Positions 60,612 through 64,000 of a DNA stretch of 64,000 nucleotides are shown in pieces (the stretch's first letter is position 1; every line of letters starts with the position of its first letter). Origin of the DNA: Eucommia ulmoides. Lineage: Eukaryota > Streptophyta > Magnoliopsida > Garryales > Eucommiaceae. The notes under the pieces were generated by a model. That model searched no databases. It was not told where the DNA came from and worked only from the letters and a program-made list of their open reading frames with translations. Where the stretch lies: positions 3,100,001 to 3,164,000 of the forward strand of contig CM028326.1 in NCBI GenBank assembly GCA_016647705.1. The letters are read 5' to 3'. The position numbers and the translations under genes were made by a program.

Positions 60612-62507
60612 TCACCAATAATCCCCACAAGAACACAAACCACCCTCAAAATGATGAAACCGATTCCGATCCCTCACCACAATCTTCCTCCCGGTGATCT
60701 CCGAAATGATCTTTGTCACCTCGTGACAATCCGAACAAACCCTCAAATTCTTCACCACCTTGATCGTGCTCCCCGGCTCACTGCTAATCAACCCGTATGC
60801 AATTGCCAGCTTCTCGCTATGAACCTCGAGCGACCGTTGTTTCCCCCTTTCCTCAATATCATGAAGCACCGTGTCGGTCCGCGGCCTGTAGCCACGGGCC
60901 TGGAGCCACCTGCCAATCTCCTCCACCATCCTGTAGATCTCCTTGATCTTCTCGTGGTTAGTACCACCGGCCAAAAACTCGTGTATTTTGCCGTTCAATT
61001 CGATCGAGCTACAACCAGGCTCCTTCTGAACACCGAACTCTCTCATCGCTTTCCTCACCCTCGCCGCCCCCTCAAAATCTCCCACGGCAGCATATATGTT
61101 CGACATGAGAATGTAAGTCCCTGAATTAGCAAGATTAAGATGCACAAGCCATTTCACGATTTGCTCTGCCAAATCGACGTTTCCATGGAGTTTACAGGCG
61201 CCAAGAAGCGTCCCATAAAGAACGGGATCGGGCTCAACCTCCTCCATCTCAATGTCTTTGATGAGCTTGTACGCTTCTTTCAAATGCCCGGCTCGACCGA
61301 GAAGATTCACCATGCATCCGTAGTGCTCAATTTTGGGTTTGATATTGTATTCGTTTTTCATCGAGTTGAAGAAATCCCAACCCTTTGAGACCAATCCGGC
61401 GTGGGCGCAGGCGTTTAAAACACCGATGAATGTGATGTCGGTGGGGAGTAGAGATGAACTAAGCATTTTCTCGAACAGTAGGAGTGCTTGTTGGCTGAAT
61501 CCATGCATTGCGTAACCTACAATCATTGAATTCCAGACAACAACGTCTTTGTCCTTAATCAAATCAAAAACCGACCGGGCATTGTCCAAACTACCGCATT
61601 TGCTGTACATGTCGATCAAAGCAGTACCCACATGAGGATTGATCGAAATCCTACTTTTGATGTAAGAATGAACCCATTTGCCGGATTCAAGAGCTCCGAC
61701 CTGTCCACAAGAAGATAAAACAGACAGTACGGTTAGTTCATTAGGCTTCATCCTTGCAGACAACATTTGTCTGAAGAGGAACAGAGCTTCATTTGGCTTC
61801 CCATTCTGAGCATACCCATCAATCATCACGTTCCAACAGACAACATCCTTATCTTCGATTCTATCAAATAACGATCTGGCTTCATCTAGATGCCCGTGTT
61901 TTGCATAACCAGTGATCATGGTTGTCAGCGATACCAGACTCCTCTCAGGCATTGTGTCGAACAGGTGGCGAGCAGAGATAACATCACCCCCTCTTGAATA
62001 AGCATCGACCAGAGCTGTTCTGACGTAAGTATCGGAATCAAGTCCGAATTTGAGGATGTGGGCATGGAGGGTTCTTCCGGTTTCAGGCGGGATGTTCTTG
62101 AGGATGGAAGAGAAAGTGAAAGCGTTGGGCTCGACGTAGTGGGTCAGCATTTGGACATAGAATTCAAGGGCTTGATTGTGGAGGTTGTTGACGGCGTGGC
62201 CATGGATTACGGCGGTGTAGAAGAAGACGCTTGGATTGCTTGTCCGGTTGAAGAGGGAGACGGAGTAATCGAGACGTCCGAGAGAAGAGTAGGAGCGCTG
62301 GAGCTTGAAATTCAAAACTGGGTGGTTTTCGAGGCCGTGACGAATAAGTGAAGCGTGGATTCGGAGAAGTTCTCTGACGGTTTTGGATTTGTCGATCAAA
62401 GATGCGAGTCTGTCCGGCGGTAGAGAGTGGCTGGGTTTGGCGGCGGCGGCGGCGGCGGAGCTGGTGGTGGGAGGTGGCGGATTGATGAAAAGGAAAGCCG
62501 ACGACAT
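60612..62507 (-). CDS. ELI1: DYW-type pentatricopeptide repeat protein, likely ELI1 orthologue
   Basis: A single intronless frame of 631 aa. The Ser/Pro/Ala-rich N-terminus (1-30) looks like an organelle transit peptide. A PLS array follows (about residues 60-460), with repeat signatures such as DTYVRTALVDAYSRGGDV, DVVCWNVMIDGYAQNGKPNEA and HVGTALIDMYSKCGSLDNA. E and E+ motifs (EPGCSSIELNGKIHEFLAG) come next, then a full DYW deaminase domain with the zinc/catalytic HSEKLAIAYGLI and CSDCH motifs, ending CGDYW. Order and length match Arabidopsis ELI1 (AT4G37380, 632 aa), which is needed for a chloroplast ndhB editing site. The role here is inferred from that similarity. Start ATG at 62,507; the upstream divergent gene begins 96 bp away. 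Confidence 0.93.
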   Translation of the reverse strand: MSSAFLFINPPPPTTSSAAAAAAKPSHSLPPDRLASLIDKSKTVRELLRIHASLIRHGLENHPVLNFKLQRSYSSLGRLDYSVSLFNRTSNPSVFFYTAVIHGHAVNNLHNQALEFYVQMLTHYVEPNAFTFSSILKNIPPETGRTLHAHILKFGLDSDTYVRTALVDAYSRGGDVISARHLFDTMPERSLVSLTTMITGYAKHGHLDEARSLFDRIEDKDVVCWNVMIDGYAQNGKPNEALFLFRQMLSARMKPNELTVLSVLSSCGQVGALESGKWVHSYIKSRISINPHVGTALIDMYSKCGSLDNARSVFDLIKDKDVVVWNSMIVGYAMHGFSQQALLLFEKMLSSSLLPTDITFIGVLNACAHAGLVSKGWDFFNSMKNEYNIKPKIEHYGCMVNLLGRAGHLKEAYKLIKDIEMEEVEPDPVLYGTLLGACKLHGNVDLAEQIVKWLVHLNLANSGTYILMSNIYAAVGDFEGAARVRKAMREFGVQKEPGCSSIELNGKIHEFLAGGTNHEKIKEIYRMVEEIGRWLQARGYRPRTDTVLHDIEERGKQRSLEVHSEKLAIAYGLISSEPGSTIKVVKNLRVCSDCHEVTKIISEITGRKIVVRDRNRFHHFEGGLCSCGDYW

Positions 62508-62603
62508 CTCTTGTTGGTTACTGTGCGGCCGCGCGTTTGTGTATTTGATGGATAAATAGGAACGTTAATTCGTAAAATGGCGCGTAACGGATAAAAAACC
62601 GAA
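62508..62603. promoter_or_regulatory. Shared 96-bp divergent promoter/leader region (ELI1 and PrmA)
   Basis: Only 96 bp separate the two start codons, so promoters and leaders overlap or sit in each other's coding region. It contains GCGGCCGCGCG at 62,525-62,535 and GGCGCGTAACGG at 62,579-62,590. No TATA box is clear on either strand. Confidence 0.7.
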
Positions 62604-64000
62604 ATGTCGATTTTTCTGAGTTGCTTTCGCAGTCATTTGTGCAAACACCTTGCGCGCACTTCTTTCTCCGGCCGTCACGGCCACGTTCTCGCTCAGCCGC
62701 CGACGAGCTCTCCGCTTGCTCTCTTCTCATCTCTCTCGTCCTTCAAATCATCTGAGCTCAGAAATCGACGAAATTTCAAAAGATGCAACTCAACCGCGGC
62801 GAATTTCTCAACTTCTCCTTCTTCATCAGAAACTCCGGTGACCACTACCGCCACATCCTCTTACCTTTCCGTTCACATTCGCTGCCGAAAAGATGTTTCC
62901 GTGAGCTCCTCTCTCTCTCTCTATCTCACACACACACACACACAGAGGAAGAACTTGATTAAGCTTTCTGAAACTGCATATTGTTCTTCTGGTCAATCGT
63001 CAGGATATGCTTTCAGAAGCCTTACTATGTTTCGGAGCTAATTCAACCAGCACAGACGAACAAGAAGACCTCGACGAAAACGATGAGGTAAAAGCCCTAT
63101 CAATGGCGCTTCAACTTTCCATTTCTGATAAGCGAACCCTAACAGACCTCCATAGAAACCTCTTCCTCCTGCAGATCTGCTTAAGTTCCATATTCTCTGA
63201 ATTCCAAAACGTGGAAGAGTGCATTTCACTTGCTGCAGATTCCATAGGGTTGAAAGAAAAACCTAATTATGAAGTCGTAAAGCATGATCATTATGATTGG
63301 ATTAAAGAAACTCAGGTAAAAAATTATTGATTTTGAAATGAATTTCCATATAGTTCTTCCATTGATCTAGTTTCCCTTGATCAAAATTGTTTAGTGTTTG
63401 ATCAACTCATGCAGGATTCTTTTCATCCAGTTGAAGTTGCACAAGCTCTTTGGGTTGTTCCTGAATGGAGAACTCCCCCAGTATGATTACACTACATCGC
63501 ATTTGTTTACTGTTTCTGTTCCCAAAAAACTTGGAACAAGAACAAAAATCTGGGAACACTTGATCATTCCCGATTTCATAACTATTTTCTCCCCTAAATC
63601 TATATCTTTATATGTTCCCGAGTGTTTATATATTTTATTTTTGTGTTCACCACTTCTTGGCGATAAAATAGGTATGAAATCGGGAATGATCATAATCCTG
63701 TTCTGTTCCCAAAAATCAATGTTAGCTGAGCAGAAACATGTTATTTTGATTATATATTTCTGTTTTTTTTTTTTCTTTGGAACAAAAACACTTAGAAAAC
63801 AGGGTGATTTTACTGGTTGTGTTAATTTGCAGGACGCTGAAGCAACAAACATTATTCTAAATCCTGGTTTGGCATTTGGAACTGGGGAACACCCAACGAC
63901 TAAGCTGTGTTTGCTGCTACTACATGGTTTAATCAAAGGAGGAGAACACTTTCTGGATTATGGCACCGGTTCTGGAATTCTCGCAATTGCAGCTATCAAG
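62604..64000 (+). CDS. PRMA: Ribosomal protein L11 methyltransferase (PrmA-like), 5' part, cut by window end
   Basis: Exons: 62,604-62,900; 63,004-63,087; 63,175-63,315; 63,415-63,480; 63,833 to beyond 64,000. Introns are GT/AG and all visible exons join in phase 0, giving 252 residues so far. The N-terminus is Ser/Arg-rich (1-75), a likely plastid or mitochondrial transit peptide. Then come [66 protein letters not shown], and the SAM-binding motif [15 protein letters not shown]. The protein resembles Arabidopsis AT5G53920 in order. The family trimethylates ribosomal protein L11 using S-adenosylmethionine. The rest of the methyltransferase domain lies outside the window. The 87-nt intron at 63,088-63,174 has no stop and keeps frame, so a retained form could also be read. 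Confidence 0.93.
62912..62945. repeat. (CT)n/(CA)n microsatellite in PrmA intron 1
   Basis: CTCTCTCTCTCTCTAT followed by CTCACACACACACACACACAG. Lies inside the 103-bp first intron. Confidence 0.85.
63505..63815. mobile_element. MITE-like inverted repeat in PrmA intron 4
   Basis: A perfect 20-bp inverted pair at 63,561-63,580 and 63,673-63,692 (TGATCATTCCCGATTTCATA and its complement), with CTGTTCCCAAAAA near both outer parts (63,518 and 63,700). It fills most of the 352-bp intron. Family not certain. Confidence 0.5.

Noticed and set aside
60606-61124. Plus-strand 172-residue frame opposite ELI1
   Set aside because: Antisense shadow of the PPR/DYW coding region; Pro/Arg-rich without motifs.
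63007-63330. Single 107-residue frame across PrmA exons 2 and 3
   Set aside because: Arises because the 87-nt intron has no stop. Splice signals and family comparison favour removal; the retained form is kept only as a possibility.

Overview
This is nuclear DNA of a flowering plant, most likely a eudicot. It is AT-rich and intron-bearing, with four genes of standard plant families embedded in layered transposons. No bacterial, organellar or viral operon structure is seen. All calls were made by eye from sequence and from remembered family features. No search was run.

Layout. 1-9,630 is a nearly complete Mutator-like DNA transposon (MULE) with long terminal inverted repeats. It carries a two-exon MuDR-type transposase gene and a five-exon plant-mobile-domain (PMD) passenger gene, both on the minus strand and both broken. 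9,650-13,424 is the 3' end of a Ty1/copia element with a solo LTR of another family (10,272-12,958) inside it. 13,430-18,890 is AT-rich DNA with MITE pieces. 18,895-25,977 is a head-to-tail pair of LTRs of that same solo-LTR family. The left LTR is itself split by an Ogre/Tat-like LTR fragment. 27,486-28,480 is a 5'-truncated LINE.

Host genes. (1) 29,903-41,820 (+): a complete 20-coding-exon MAP4K-alpha type STE20/GCK kinase; the exons join in phase to 698 aa. (2) 42,609-44,290 (-): a complete four-exon PRA1.H gene (239 aa), tail-to-tail with the kinase. (3) 60,612-62,507 (-): an intronless DYW-type PPR protein, the likely ELI1 orthologue (631 aa). (4) 62,604 to the window end (+): the 5' part of a ribosomal protein L11 methyltransferase gene (PrmA). 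Genes 3 and 4 are divergent, with only 96 bp between their start codons.

Between PRA1.H and ELI1 lies a three-layer nest. A 555-bp hAT-type MITE with a perfect 8-bp target duplication (45,504-60,128) holds a 14-kb Ty3/gypsy Tat-lineage retrotransposon (45,809-59,878). That element holds a solo LTR (49,126-51,887). The Tat element has the known extras of its lineage: a second RNase H, an antisense ORF and a 100-bp tandem array before the 3' LTR.

The host genes do not form a pathway. One is a protein kinase, one a membrane-trafficking protein, and two are probably organelle-targeted (RNA editing and ribosomal protein methylation). I found no clearly undescribed system. The best leads are the MULE with its PMD passenger and repeated palindromes, the LTR dimer, the palindrome-rich LTR family, an inverted MITE pair around the last kinase exon, and the very short ELI1-PrmA shared promoter.
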